DNA of 64,000 bases. Origin: Setophaga petechia (Eukaryota; Chordata; Aves; Passeriformes; Parulidae). The stretch spans positions 434,001 through 498,000 of the forward strand of contig JANCRA010000017.1 of assembly GCA_024362935.1 (NCBI GenBank), written 5' to 3'. Shown piece after piece: positions 50,055 to 62,047 of the stretch (within the stretch, counting starts at the first letter, position 1; each line of letters starts with the position of its first letter). The notes under the pieces were generated by a model. It did no database searches, had not been told where the DNA came from, and saw nothing but the letters and a program-made list of their open reading frames with translations. A program made the position numbers and the translations under genes.

Positions 50055-53000
50055 CCACATTAATACTTGAAAGGAAGGCGTCTTAGACAACTTTCTTTTT
50101 CTTGTTGCAAAACACTCCGCAGCCCTCTGTGCAACCTCCAGAACACGATGGAAGCTGTTTAGTGAGCAGGAAGGTTTTCTCCTTGCGAGACATAGTGAAA
50201 AAGCTATTTGCTTAGATGTAGGTGACAAGAAACACTTACTGCAGTGCACTGAAAAGCTAATTGCTACACAGAACTGGGATTGTGTTAGCAGCTTCCAAAG
50301 TGATAGAAAACAGTACTTTCCCACTCTCTTGCCTTTTCCTTAACATTAATACTTGAAAGGAAGGCGTGTTAGACAGCTTTCTTTTTCTTCTTGCAAAACA
50401 CACTGCAGCCCTCTGTGCAACTTCTAGAACACGATAGGAGATGTTTAGTGAGCAGGAACGTTTTCTGCTTGCGAGACATAGTAAAAAAGCTATTTGCTTA
50501 GATGTAGGTAACAAGAAACACTTACTGCAGTGCACTGAAAAGCTAACTGCTACACAGCACTGGGATTGTGTAAGCAGCTTGCAAAGTGATAGAAAACAGT
50601 ACTTTCTCACTCTCTTGCCTTTGCATTTACATTAATACTTGAAAGGAAGGCGTCTTAGAAAACTTTCTTTTTCTTTTTGCAGAAAACTCTGCAGCCCTCT
50701 GTGGAACTTCTACAACATGATGGAAGTTGTTTAGTGAGCAGCAACGTTTTCTCCTTGCGAGACATAGTGAAAAAGCTATTTGCTTAGATGTAGGTGACAA
50801 GATACACTTACTGCAGTACAGTGACAAGCTTGTTGCTACACAGCACTGGGATTGTCTAAGCAGCTTACAAACGAAGACAAAACAGTACTTCCCCACTCTC
50901 TTGCCTTTCCATTCACAATAATACTTGAAAGGAAGGCGTCTTAGACAACTTTCTTTTTCTTGTTACAAAACACTCTGCAGCCCTCTGTGCAACTTCTACA
51001 ACATGATGGAAGTCGTTTAATGAGCAGGAACGTTTTCTCCTTGCGAGACATAGTGAGAAAGCTATTTGCTCAGATTTAGGTTAGAAGAACACTTACTGCA
51101 GTGCAGTGAGAAGCTAATTGCTACACAGCACTGGGATTGTGTAAGCAGCTTGCAAAGTGCTAGAAAACAGTACTTTCCCACACTCTTGCCTTTCCATTCA
51201 CATCATAACTTGAAAGGAAGGCGTCTTAGGCAACTTTCTTTTTCTTGCTGCAAAACATTCTGCAGCCCTTTGTGCAACCCCTATAAAACGATAGGAGATG
51301 TTCAGTGAGCGGGAACGTTTTCTCCTTGCGAGACATAGTGAAAAATCTATTTCCTTAGATGTAGGTAACAAGAAACACTTCCTGCAGTGCACTGAAAAGC
51401 TAATTGCTACACAGAAGGGGAATTGTATTAGCAGCATGCAAAGTGCTAGAAAACAGTGCTTTCCCACTCTCTTGCCTTTCCCTTCACATTAATACTTGAA
51501 AGGAAGGCGTCTTAGACAACTTTATTTTTCTTGTTGCAAAAACTCTGCAGCACTCTGTGCAACCCCTAGAACATGACAGGAGATGTTTAGTGAGCAGGAA
51601 GGTTTTCTCCTTGTGAGACTGAGTGAAAAAGCTATTTCCTTAGATGTAGGTATCAAGAAACTCTTACTGCAGTACACTGACAACCTAATTACTACACAGC
51701 ACTGGGATTGTGTTAGCTGCTTGCAAAGTGATAGAAAACAGTACTTTCCCACTCTCTTGCCTTTCCATTCACATTAATACTTGAACGGAAGGCATCTTAG
51801 ATTACTTTCTTTTTCTTGTTGCAAAAAACTCTGCAGCCCTCTGTGCAACATCTACAACACGATGGAGGTTGTTCAGTGAGCAGGAAGGTTTTCTCCTTGC
51901 GAGACATAGTGAAAAAGCTATTTGCTTAGATGTAGGTTACAAGAAACTCCTACTGCAGTGCAGTGACAAGCTAATTGGTACACAGCACTGGGATTGTGTT
52001 AGCAGCTTGCAAAGTGATAGAAAACAGTACTTTCCCACTCTCTTGCCTTTCCCTTCACATTAGTACTTGAAAGGAAGGCGTCTTAGACAACTTTTACTTT
52101 TTGCAAAACACACTGCAGCCCTCTGTGCAACTTCTACAACACGATGGAAGTTGTTTAGTGAGCAGCAACGTTTTCCCCTTGCGAGACAAAGTGAAAAACC
52201 TATTCGCTTAGATGTAGGTAACAAGAAACACTTACTGCCGTGCACTGACAAGCTAATTGCTACACAGCACTGGGATTGTGTAAGCAGCTTGCAAAGTGCT
52301 AGAAAACTGTAATTTTCCACTCTCTTGCCTTTCCCTTCACATTAATACTTGAAAGGAAGACGTCTTATACAACTTTCTTTTTCTTGTTGCAAAACACACT
52401 GCAGCCCTCTGTGCAACTTCTAGAACACGATAGGAGATGTTTAGTGAGCAGGAAGGTTTTCTCCTTGCTAGACATAGTGAAAAAGCTATTTGCTTAGATG
52501 TAGGTGACAAGAAACACTTACTGCAGTGTACTGAACAGCTAACTGCTACACAGCACTAGGATTGTGTTAGCAGCTTGCAAAGGGGTAGAAAACAGTACTT
52601 TACCACTCTCTTGCCTTTCCCTTCACATTAATACTTGAAAGGAAGGCGTCTTAGACAACTTTCTTTTTCTTGTTACAGAACACTCTGCAGCCCTCTGTGC
52701 AACTTCTAGAACACGATAGGAGACACTTAATGAGCAGGAAGGTTTTCTCCTTGCGAGACATAGTGAAAAAGCTATTTCCTTAGATGTAGGTAACAAGAAA
52801 CAGTTACTGCCGTGCACTGACAAGCTAATTGCTACACAGCACTGCGATTGTGTTAGCAGCTCTCAAAGTGCTAGAAAACAGTACTTTCCCACTCTCTTGC
52901 CTTTCCCTTCACATTAATACTTGAAAGGAAGGCATCTTAGACAACTTTCTTTTTCTTGTGTCAAAAAACTCTGCAGCCCTCTCTGCAACATCTACAACAC

Positions 53001-55192
53001 GATGGAAGTTGTTTAGTGAGCAGGAAGGTTTTCTCCTTGCGAGACATAGTGAAAAAGCTATTTGCTTAGATGTAGGTGACAAGAAACACTTACTGCAGTG
53101 CAGTGATAAGCTAACTGGTACAGAGCACTGGGATTGTGTTAGCAGCTTGCAAAGGGGTAGAAAACAGTACTTTCCCACTCTCTTGCCTTTCCCTTCACAT
53201 TAATACTTGAAAGGAAGGCGTCTTAGACAACTTTCTTTTTCTTGTTACAGAACACTCTGCAGCCCTCTGTGCAACTTGTAGAACACGATAGGAGATACTT
53301 AATGAGCAGGAAGGTTTTCTCCTTGCGAGATATAGTGAAAAAGCTATTTGCTTAGATGTAGGTGACAAGAAACACTTACTGCAGTGCACTGAAAAGCTAA
53401 CTGCTACACAGCACTGCGATTGTGTTAGCAGCCTGCAAAGTGACAGAAAACACTACTTTCCCACTCTCTTGCCTTTCCCTTCACATTAATCCTTGAAAGG
53501 AAGGCGTCTTAGACAACTTTCTTTTACTTTTTGCAAAACATTCTGCAGCCCACTGTGCAAATTCTACAATACGATGGAAGTTGTTTAGAGAGCCGCAACG
53601 TTTTCTCCTTGCGAGACAAAGTGAAAAAGCTATTTGCTTAGATGTAGGTAACAAGAAACACTTACTGCAGTGCACTGACAAGCTAATTGCTACACAACAC
53701 TGGGATGGTGTAAGCAGCTTGTAAAGTGCTAGAAAACAGTACTTTCCCACTCTCTTGCCTTTCCCTTCACATGAATCCTTGAAAGGAAGGCGTCTTAGAC
53801 AACTTCCTTTTACTTTTTGCAAAACACACTGCAGCCCTCTGTGCAACTTCTACAACACGATTTAACTTGTTTAGTGAGCAGGAAGGTTTTCTCCTTGCGA
53901 GACAAATTGAAAAAGCTATTTGCTCAGATGTAGGTAACAAGAAACACTTACTGCAGTGCACTGACAAGCTAATTGCTACAAAACACTGGGATGGTGTAAG
54001 CAGCTTACAAAGTGATAGAAGACAGTACTTTCCCACACTCTTGCCTTTCCCTTCACATTAATCCTTGAAAGGAAGGCGTCTTAGACAACTTTCTTTTACT
54101 TTTTGCAAAACACTCTGCAGCCCTCTGTGCAACTTCTACAACACGATGGAAGTTGTTTAGTGAGCAGCAACGTTTTCACCTTGCGAGACATAGTGAAAAA
54201 GCTATTTGCTTAGATGTAGGTAACAAGAAACACTTACTGCAGTGCACTGACAAGCTAATTGCTACACATCACTGGGATTGTGTTAGCAGCTTGCAAAGTG
54301 ATAGAAAACAGTACTTTCCCACTCTCTTGCCTTTCCATTCACATTAATACTTGAAAGGAAGGCGTCTTAGACAACTTTCTTTTTCTTGTTACAGAGCACT
54401 CTGACGCCCTCGGTGCAACTTCAAGAACACGATGGAAATTGTTTAGTGAGCAGGAAGGTTTTCTCCTTGCGAGACCAAGTGAAAAAGCTATTTGCTTACA
54501 TGTAGGTGACAAGAAACACTTACTGCAGTGCACTGAAAAGCTAATTGCTACACAGAACTGGAATTGTGTTAGCAGCTTGCAAAGTGCTAGAAAACAGTAC
54601 TTTCCCACTCTCTTGCCTTTCCCTTCACATTAATACTTGAAAGGAAGGCGTCTTAGACAACTTTCTTTTTCGTGTTGCAAAAAACTCTGCAGCACTCTGT
54701 GCAACCCCTAGAACATGACAGGAGATGTTTAGTGAGCAGGACGGTTTTCTCCCTGTGAGACATAGTGAAAAAGCTATTTCCTTAGATGTAGGTAACAAGA
54801 AACTCTTACTGCAGTGCACTTAAAAGCTAATTACTACACAGCACTGGGATTGTGTTAGCAGCTTGCAAAGTGATAGAAAACAGTTCTTTCCCACTCTCTT
54901 GCCTTTCCCTTCACATTAATACTTGAAAGGAAGGCGTCTTAGACAACTTTCTTTTTCTTGTTACAGAACACTCTGCAGCCCTCTGTGCAACTTGAAGAAC
55001 ACGATAGGAGATACTTAATGAGCAGGAAGTTTTTCTCCTTGCGAGACAGAATGAAAAAGCTATTTGCTTTGATGTAGGTAACGAGAAACACTGCAGTGCA
55101 CTGAAAAGCTAATTGCTACACAGCACTGGGATTGTGTAAGCAGCTTGCAAAGTGATAGAAAACAGTACTTTCCCACTCTCTTGCCTTTCCCT
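49768..55192. repeat. HOR C copy 2, 19 monomers (5425 bp)
   Basis: Monomers start at 49768, 50055, 50341, 50627, 50913, 51198, 51484, 51769, 52055, 52337, 52623, 52909, 53195, 53481, 53767, 54053, 54339, 54625 and 54911 (s). Compared with copy 3 it lacks five monomers (60336-61765, 1430 bp). The join lies at the d/m5 to s boundary near 54911. Single-base differences from copy 1 include tttgctgcag for tttgttgcag near 49818 and aacagttactg for aacacttactg near 52803. Confidence 0.93.
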
Positions 55193-55479
55193 TCACATTA
55201 ATACTTGAAAGGAAGGCGTGTTAGACAACTTGCTTTTTTTTGCTGCAGAAAACTCTGCAGCCCTCTGTGCAACATCTACAACACGATGGAAGTTGTTAAA
55301 TGAGCAGGAAGGTTTTCTCCTTGCGAGACATAGTGAAAAAGCTATTTCCTTAGATGTAGGTGACAAGAGGCACTATCTACAGTGGACTGCAAAGCTAATC
55401 GAAACACAACACAGGGACTGTGTGCCCAGCATGCAAAGTGATAGAAAACAGTACCTTTCGACTCTCTTGCCTTTTCCAT
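55193..55479. repeat. m1/m4 hybrid monomer (C copy 3)
   Basis: Shares ttttgctgcag with 49768, while copies 1 and 4 have ttttgttgcag. Within this stretch copies 2 and 3 are each other's closest relatives. Confidence 0.88.
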
Positions 55480-58400
55480 CCACATTAATACTTGAAAGGA
55501 AGGCGTCTTAGACAACTTTCTTTTTCTTGTTGCAAAACACTCCGCAGCCCTCTGTGCAACCTCCAGAACACGATGGAAGCTGTTTAGTGAGCAGGAAGGT
55601 TTTCTCCTTGCGAGACATAGTGAAAAAGCTATTTGCTTAGATGTAGGTGACAAGAAACACTTACTGCAGTGCACTGAAAAGCTAATTGCTACACAGAACT
55701 GGGATTGTGTTAGCAGCTTCCAAAGTGATAGAAAACAGTACTTTCCCACTCTCTTGCCTTTTCCTTAACATTAATACTTGAAAGGAAGGCGTGTTAGACA
55801 GCTTTCTTTTTCTTCTTGCAAAACACACTGCAGCCCTCTGTGCAACTTCTAGAACACGATAGGAGATGTTTAGTGAGCAGGAACGTTTTCTGCTTGCGAG
55901 ACATAGTAAAAAAGCTATTTGCTTAGATGTAGGTAACAAGAAACACTTACTGCAGTGCACTGAAAAGCTAACTGCTACACAGCACTGGGATTGTGTAAGC
56001 AGCTTGCAAAGTGATAGAAAACAGTACTTTCTCACTCTCTTGCCTTTGCATTTACATTAATACTTGAAAGGAAGGCGTCTTAGAAAACTTTCTTTTTCTT
56101 TTTGCAGAAAACTCTGCAGCCCTCTGTGGAACTTCTACAACATGATGGAAGTTGTTTAGTGAGCAGCAACGTTTTCTCCTTGCGAGACATAGTGAAAAAG
56201 CTATTTGCTTAGATGTAGGTGACAAGATACACTTACTGCAGTACAGTGACAAGCTTGTTGCTACACAGCACTGGGATTGTCTAAGCAGCTTACAAACGAA
56301 GACAAAACAGTACTTCCCCACTCTCTTGCCTTTCCATTCACAATAATACTTGAAAGGAAGGCGTCTTAGACAACTTTCTTTTTCTTGTTACAAAACACTC
56401 TGCAGCCCTCTGTGCAACTTCTACAACATGATGGAAGTCGTTTAATGAGCAGGAACGTTTTCTCCTTGCGAGACATAGTGAGAAAGCTATTTGCTCAGAT
56501 TTAGGTTAGAAGAACACTTACTGCAGTGCAGTGAGAAGCTAATTGCTACACAGCACTGGGATTGTGTAAGCAGCTTGCAAAGTGCTAGAAAACAGTACTT
56601 TCCCACACTCTTGCCTTTCCATTCACATCATAACTTGAAAGGAAGGCGTCTTAGGCAACTTTCTTTTTCTTGCTGCAAAACATTCTGCAGCCCTTTGTGC
56701 AACCCCTATAAAACGATAGGAGATGTTCAGTGAGCGGGAACGTTTTCTCCTTGCGAGACATAGTGAAAAATCTATTTCCTTAGATGTAGGTAACAAGAAA
56801 CACTTCCTGCAGTGCACTGAAAAGCTAATTGCTACACAGAAGGGGAATTGTATTAGCAGCATGCAAAGTGCTAGAAAACAGTGCTTTCCCACTCTCTTGC
56901 CTTTCCCTTCACATTAATACTTGAAAGGAAGGCGTCTTAGACAACTTTATTTTTCTTGTTGCAAAAACTCTGCAGCACTCTGTGCAACCCCTAGAACATG
57001 ACAGGAGATGTTTAGTGAGCAGGAAGGTTTTCTCCTTGTGAGACTGAGTGAAAAAGCTATTTCCTTAGATGTAGGTATCAAGAAACTCTTACTGCAGTAC
57101 ACTGACAACCTAATTACTACACAGCACTGGGATTGTGTTAGCTGCTTGCAAAGTGATAGAAAACAGTACTTTCCCACTCTCTTGCCTTTCCATTCACATT
57201 AATACTTGAACGGAAGGCATCTTAGATTACTTTCTTTTTCTTGTTGCAAAAAACTCTGCAGCCCTCTGTGCAACATCTACAACACGATGGAGGTTGTTCA
57301 GTGAGCAGGAAGGTTTTCTCCTTGCGAGACATAGTGAAAAAGCTATTTGCTTAGATGTAGGTTACAAGAAACTCCTACTGCAGTGCAGTGACAAGCTAAT
57401 TGGTACACAGCACTGGGATTGTGTTAGCAGCTTGCAAAGTGATAGAAAACAGTACTTTCCCACTCTCTTGCCTTTCCCTTCACATTAGTACTTGAAAGGA
57501 AGGCGTCTTAGACAACTTTTACTTTTTGCAAAACACACTGCAGCCCTCTGTGCAACTTCTACAACACGATGGAAGTTGTTTAGTGAGCAGCAACGTTTTC
57601 CCCTTGCGAGACAAAGTGAAAAACCTATTCGCTTAGATGTAGGTAACAAGAAACACTTACTGCCGTGCACTGACAAGCTAATTGCTACACAGCACTGGGA
57701 TTGTGTAAGCAGCTTGCAAAGTGCTAGAAAACTGTAATTTTCCACTCTCTTGCCTTTCCCTTCACATTAATACTTGAAAGGAAGACGTCTTATACAACTT
57801 TCTTTTTCTTGTTGCAAAACACACTGCAGCCCTCTGTGCAACTTCTAGAACACGATAGGAGATGTTTAGTGAGCAGGAAGGTTTTCTCCTTGCTAGACAT
57901 AGTGAAAAAGCTATTTGCTTAGATGTAGGTGACAAGAAACACTTACTGCAGTGTACTGAACAGCTAACTGCTACACAGCACTAGGATTGTGTTAGCAGCT
58001 TGCAAAGGGGTAGAAAACAGTACTTTACCACTCTCTTGCCTTTCCCTTCACATTAATACTTGAAAGGAAGGCGTCTTAGACAACTTTCTTTTTCTTGTTA
58101 CAGAACACTCTGCAGCCCTCTGTGCAACTTCTAGAACACGATAGGAGACACTTAATGAGCAGGAAGGTTTTCTCCTTGCGAGACATAGTGAAAAAGCTAT
58201 TTCCTTAGATGTAGGTAACAAGAAACACTTACTGCCGTGCACTGACAAGCTAATTGCTACACAGCACTGCGATTGTGTTAGCAGCTCTCAAAGTGCTAGA
58301 AAACAGTACTTTCCCACTCTCTTGCCTTTCCCTTCACATTAATACTTGAAAGGAAGGCATCTTAGACAACTTTCTTTTTCTTGTGTCAAAAAACTCTGCA

Positions 58401-61400
58401 GCCCTCTCTGCAACATCTACAACACGATGGAAGTTGTTTAGTGAGCAGGAAGGTTTTCTCCTTGCGAGACATAGTGAAAAAGCTATTTGCTTAGATGTAG
58501 GTGACAAGAAACACTTACTGCAGTGCAGTGATAAGCTAACTGGTACAGAGCACTGGGATTGTGTTAGCAGCTTGCAAAGGGGTAGAAAACAGTACTTTCC
58601 CACTCTCTTGCCTTTCCCTTCACATTAATACTTGAAAGGAAGGCGTCTTAGACAACTTTCTTTTTCTTGTTACAGAACACTCTGCAGCCCTCTGTGCAAC
58701 TTGTAGAACACGATAGGAGATACTTAATGAGCAGGAAGGTTTTCTCCTTGCGAGATATAGTGAAAAAGCTATTTGCTTAGATGTAGGTGACAAGAAACAC
58801 TTACTGCAGTGCACTGAAAAGCTAACTGCTACACAGCACTGCGATTGTGTTAGCAGCCTGCAAAGTGACAGAAAACACTACTTTCCCACTCTCTTGCCTT
58901 TCCCTTCACATTAATCCTTGAAAGGAAGGCGTCTTAGACAACTTTCTTTTACTTTTTGCAAAACATTCTGCAGCCCACTGTGCAAATTCTACAATACGAT
59001 GGAAGTTGTTTAGAGAGCCGCAACGTTTTCTCCTTGCGAGACAAAGTGAAAAAGCTATTTGCTTAGATGTAGGTAACAAGAAACACTTACTGCAGTGCAC
59101 TGACAAGCTAATTGCTACACAACACTGGGATGGTGTAAGCAGCTTGTAAAGTGCTAGAAAACAGTACTTTCCCACTCTCTTGCCTTTCCCTTCACATGAA
59201 TCCTTGAAAGGAAGGCGTCTTAGACAACTTCCTTTTACTTTTTGCAAAACACACTGCAGCCCTCTGTGCAACTTCTACAACACGATTTAACTTGTTTAGT
59301 GAGCAGGAAGGTTTTCTCCTTGCGAGACAAATTGAAAAAGCTATTTGCTCAGATGTAGGTAACAAGAAACACTTACTGCAGTGCACTGACAAGCTAATTG
59401 CTACAAAACACTGGGATGGTGTAAGCAGCTTACAAAGTGATAGAAGACAGTACTTTCCCACACTCTTGCCTTTCCCTTCACATTAATCCTTGAAAGGAAG
59501 GCGTCTTAGACAACTTTCTTTTACTTTTTGCAAAACACTCTGCAGCCCTCTGTGCAACTTCTACAACACGATGGAAGTTGTTTAGTGAGCAGCAACGTTT
59601 TCACCTTGCGAGACATAGTGAAAAAGCTATTTGCTTAGATGTAGGTAACAAGAAACACTTACTGCAGTGCACTGACAAGCTAATTGCTACACATCACTGG
59701 GATTGTGTTAGCAGCTTGCAAAGTGATAGAAAACAGTACTTTCCCACTCTCTTGCCTTTCCATTCACATTAATACTTGAAAGGAAGGCGTCTTAGACAAC
59801 TTTCTTTTTCTTGTTACAGAGCACTCTGACGCCCTCGGTGCAACTTCAAGAACACGATGGAAATTGTTTAGTGAGCAGGAAGGTTTTCTCCTTGCGAGAC
59901 CAAGTGAAAAAGCTATTTGCTTACATGTAGGTGACAAGAAACACTTACTGCAGTGCACTGAAAAGCTAATTGCTACACAGAACTGGAATTGTGTTAGCAG
60001 CTTGCAAAGTGCTAGAAAACAGTACTTTCCCACTCTCTTGCCTTTCCCTTCACATTAATACTTGAAAGGAAGGCGTCTTAGACAACTTTCTTTTTCGTGT
60101 TGCAAAAAACTCTGCAGCACTCTGTGCAACCCCTAGAACATGACAGGAGATGTTTAGTGAGCAGGACGGTTTTCTCCCTGTGAGACATAGTGAAAAAGCT
60201 ATTTCCTTAGATGTAGGTAACAAGAAACTCTTACTGCAGTGCACTTAAAAGCTAATTACTACACAGCACTGGGATTGTGTTAGCAGCTTGCAAAGTGATA
60301 GAAAACAGTTCTTTCCCACTCTCTTGCCTTTCCCTTCACATTAATACTTGAAAGGAAGGCGTCTTAGACAACTTTCTTTTACTTTTTGGAAAACACTCTG
60401 CAGCCCTCTGTGCAAATTGTACAATACGATGGAAGTTGTTTAGCGAGCCGCAACGTTTTCTCCTTGCGAGACAAAGTGAAGAAGCTATTTGCTTAGATGT
60501 AGGTAACAAGAAACACTTACTGCAGTGCACTGACAAGCTAATTGCTGCACAACACTGGGAAGGTGTAAGCAGCTTGCAAAGTGATAGAAGACAGTACTTT
60601 CCCACACTCTTGCCTTTCCCTTCACATTAATCCTTGAAAGGAAGGCGTCTTAGACAACTTTCTTTTACATTTTGCAAAACACACTGCAGCCCTCTGTGCA
60701 ACTTCAAGAACACGATGGAAGTTGTTTAGTGAGCAGGAAGGTTTTCTCCTTGCGAGACAAAGTGAAAAAGCTATTTGCTCAGATGTAGGTGACAAGAAAC
60801 ACTTACTGCAGTGCACTGAAAAGCTAATTGCTACACAGCACTGGGATTGTGTTAGCAGCTTGCAAAGTGCTAGAAAACAGTACTTTCCCACTCTCTTGCC
60901 TTTCCCTTCACATTAATACTTGAAAGGAAGGCATCTTAGACAACTTTCTTTTTCTTGTTGCAAAAAACTCTGCAGCACTCTGTGCAACCCCTAGAACATG
61001 ACAGGAGATGTTTAGTAAGCAGGAAGGTTTTCTCCTTGCGAGACATAGGGAAAAAGCTATTTGCTTAGATGTAGGTGACAAGAAACACTTACTGCAGTGC
61101 AGTAAAAAGCTAATTGGTACACAGCACTGGGATTGTGTTAGCCGCTTGCAAAGGGGTAGAAAACAGTACTTTCCCACTCTCTTGCCCCTCCATTCACATT
61201 AATACTTGAAAGGAAGGCGTCTTAGACAACTTTCTTTTTCTTGTTACAGAACACTCTGCAGCCCTCTGTGCAACTTGTAGAACACGATAGGAGATACTTA
61301 ATGAGCAGGAAGGTTTTCTCCTTGCGAGACATAGTGAAAAAGCTATTTGCTTAGATTTAGGTGACAAGAAACACTTACTGCAGTGCACTGAAAAGCTAAC

Positions 61401-62047
61401 AGTTACACAGCACTGCGATTGTGTTAGCAGCCTGCAAAGTGACAGAAAAAAGTACTTTCCCACTCTCTCGCCTTTCCCTTCACAATAATCCTTGAAAGGA
61501 AGGCGTCTTAGACAACTTTCTTTTACTTTTTGCAAAACACACTGCAGTCCACTGTGCAAATTCTACAATACGATGGAAGTTGTTTGGAGAGCCGCAACGT
61601 TTTCTCCTTGCGAGACAAAGTGAAACAGCTATTTGCTCAGATGTAGGTAACAAGAAACACTTACTGCAGTGCACTGAACAACTAACTGCTACACAGCACT
61701 AGGATTGTGTTAGCAGCTTGCAAAGGGGTAGAAAACAGTACTTTCCCACTCTCTTGCCCCTCCATTCACATTAATACTTGAAAGGAAGGCGTCTTAGACA
61801 ACTTTCTTTTTCTTGTTACAGAACACTCTGCAGCCCTCTGTGCAACTTGAAGAACACGATAGGAGATACTTAATGAGCAGGAAGTTTTTCTCCTTGCGAG
61901 ACAGAATGAAAAAGCTATTTGCTTTGATGTAGGTAACGAGAAACACTGCAGTGCACTGAAAAGCTAATTGCTACACAGCACTGGGATTGTGTAAGCAGCT
62001 TGCAAAGTGATAGAAAACAGTACTTTCCCACTCTCTTGCCTTTCCCT
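55193..62047. repeat. HOR C copy 3, 24-mer (6855 bp), probable standard form
   Basis: Monomers start at 55193, 55480, 55766, 56052, 56338, 56623, 56909, 57194, 57480, 57762, 58048, 58334, 58620, 58906, 59192, 59478, 59764, 60050, 60336, 60622, 60908, 61194, 61480 and 61766 (s). It contains every monomer type of copies 1 and 2 once, so both can be derived from it by one event each. That is why I take it as the standard unit. Confidence 0.93.

Noticed and set aside
41483..55192. C copies 1 and 2 as the two reciprocal products of one unequal crossover
   Set aside because: The gained and lost lengths are equal, but the monomers are different: f-g-h/x1-x2-c gained, x1-x2/c-d/e-f-g/h lost.
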